Assembly (NCBI GenBank): GCA_044357715.1
Contig: JBIKPA010000313.1
Coordinates: forward strand, 1 to 5,931
Direction of reading: 5' to 3'
DNA length: 5,931 nt
Origin: IMCC26207 sp044357715
Lineage (GTDB): Bacteria > Actinomycetota > Acidimicrobiia > Acidimicrobiales > Microtrichaceae
The position numbers and the translations under genes are program-made. Within the stretch, counting starts at the first letter, position 1; each line of letters opens with the position of its first letter. The notes under the pieces are model-generated. The model was not told the origin of the DNA. It made no database searches and was given only the letters and a program-made list of their open reading frames with translations. Below, piece by piece: positions 5,537-5,931 of this stretch.

Positions 5537-5931
5537 CCAAGTGCCTTCTCGTTGCTGCGCTAGTGCTGTCAGGCTGCTCCCCAGTAGCCCGTATCAGCGC
5601 CAACAGCAACGAGATCAGGACTGAGGCGCAACTGCTCATTGATCATGGGCAGGCGACAGGTGACACGGTGGTGGTCGCAGGCGCGACCCGGATTGACGGT
5701 CTGGCGGCAGGGATCCACGCCCAATTGCCGGGAGTGGAGGACAAGACTCCACCTTGGATGGCGCTGGCAGGTTGGATAGCAGTAGCGGTGGTTGCGATAG
5801 CAGTAGTAATCATTCTGTTCCAGACAGGGTTTGGTACTGCTATCAGAATTGCGATTGGTTGGATTCCACGTAAGCCTCGGCAAGAGGCGGAGTTAGCGGC
5901 AAATATGCTTGACCCTGACAAACCAGAGAAC
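5533..5931 (+). CDS. Lipoprotein with an additional transmembrane helix, candidate unimolecular spanin (3' end outside window)
   Basis: The frame is open from ATG 5533 to the right edge (133 codons, no stop). The N-terminus MTKCLLVAALVLSGCS is a lipoprotein signal: Lys3, a hydrophobic core, and lipobox LSGC with Cys15 as the predicted lipidated residue. Ser16 at +2 favours outer-membrane sorting. Residues 16-74 are polar and would lie in the periplasm. A strong transmembrane helix follows at about 75-96 (WMALAGWIAVAVVAIAVVII), then a more amphipathic stretch (98-111) and a basic RKPR (113-116) that suggests a cytoplasmic C-terminus. A lipid anchor in the outer membrane plus a C-terminal helix in the inner membrane is the layout of u-spanins (phage T1 gp11), which fuse the two membranes at the end of lysis. 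Alternatives are an o-spanin partner of the upstream gene, or an unrelated phage lipoprotein. It overlaps the upstream stop as ATGA. Confidence 0.65.
   Translation, partial: MTKCLLVAALVLSGCSPVARISANSNEIRTEAQLLIDHGQATGDTVVVAGATRIDGLAAGIHAQLPGVEDKTPPWMALAGWIAVAVVAIAVVIILFQTGFGTAIRIAIGWIPRKPRQEAELAANMLDPDKPEN

Noticed and set aside
5569..5921. Two overlapping - strand frames at the right end
   Set aside because: They are antisense to the lipoprotein gene, whose lipobox, membrane helix, ribosome site and ATGA overlap are far better support.
1..5931. CRISPR arrays, tRNA genes, insertion sequences, attachment sites
   Set aside because: No regularly spaced repeats, cloverleaf sequence, transposase frame or terminal inverted repeats were seen on either strand.

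Overview
This window reads as part of the virion-structure and lysis region of a tailed bacteriophage or prophage. All supported genes lie on the + strand and are tightly packed: gaps are 55 bases or less and two junctions are 4-base ATGA overlaps. There is no sign of housekeeping genes, tRNA, insertion sequences, integrase or CRISPR. A clear lipoprotein signal (lipobox LSGC) at the right end points to a Gram-negative host with an outer membrane. The short adaptor-type protein and compact layout suggest a short-tailed (podovirus-like) phage, but this is inference because no terminase, portal or complete capsid gene is in view.

Left part (1-1548): the C-terminal end of a probable major capsid protein; a strong G/C hairpin; a 167-residue beta-rich protein that is probably a capsid decoration (cement) protein; a second hairpin with a perfect 12-bp stem and GAAA loop; then a 241-residue protein with the look of a head-to-tail adaptor (T7 gp11 / P22 gp4-like). 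Middle (1558-5231): a 173-residue Ser/Thr/Val-rich virion protein of unknown role; a 403-residue spike/fibre protein with the widespread ITFTRSS ... GLLIE ... WGVQLETG ... RLSDADI motif set; and a 642-residue protein whose N-terminal ~165 residues are a diverged copy of the decoration protein, fused to an SGNH/GDSL-hydrolase-like module with a large insertion. Right end (5276-5931): a small one-helix membrane protein with a coiled coil, overlapping a lipoprotein that also carries a transmembrane helix and runs off the window. The pair looks like holin/spanin-type lysis genes.

The most interesting point is the fusion at 3303-5231. The same fold that seems to coat the capsid has been reused as the anchor of a probable carbohydrate esterase, which suggests a host-surface-modifying enzyme displayed on the head (or another virion site) rather than on a classical tail fibre. 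The second is the lipoprotein plus transmembrane helix at 5533, an arrangement known from unimolecular spanins such as phage T1 gp11. Functional calls rest on motif reading only, without database searches.
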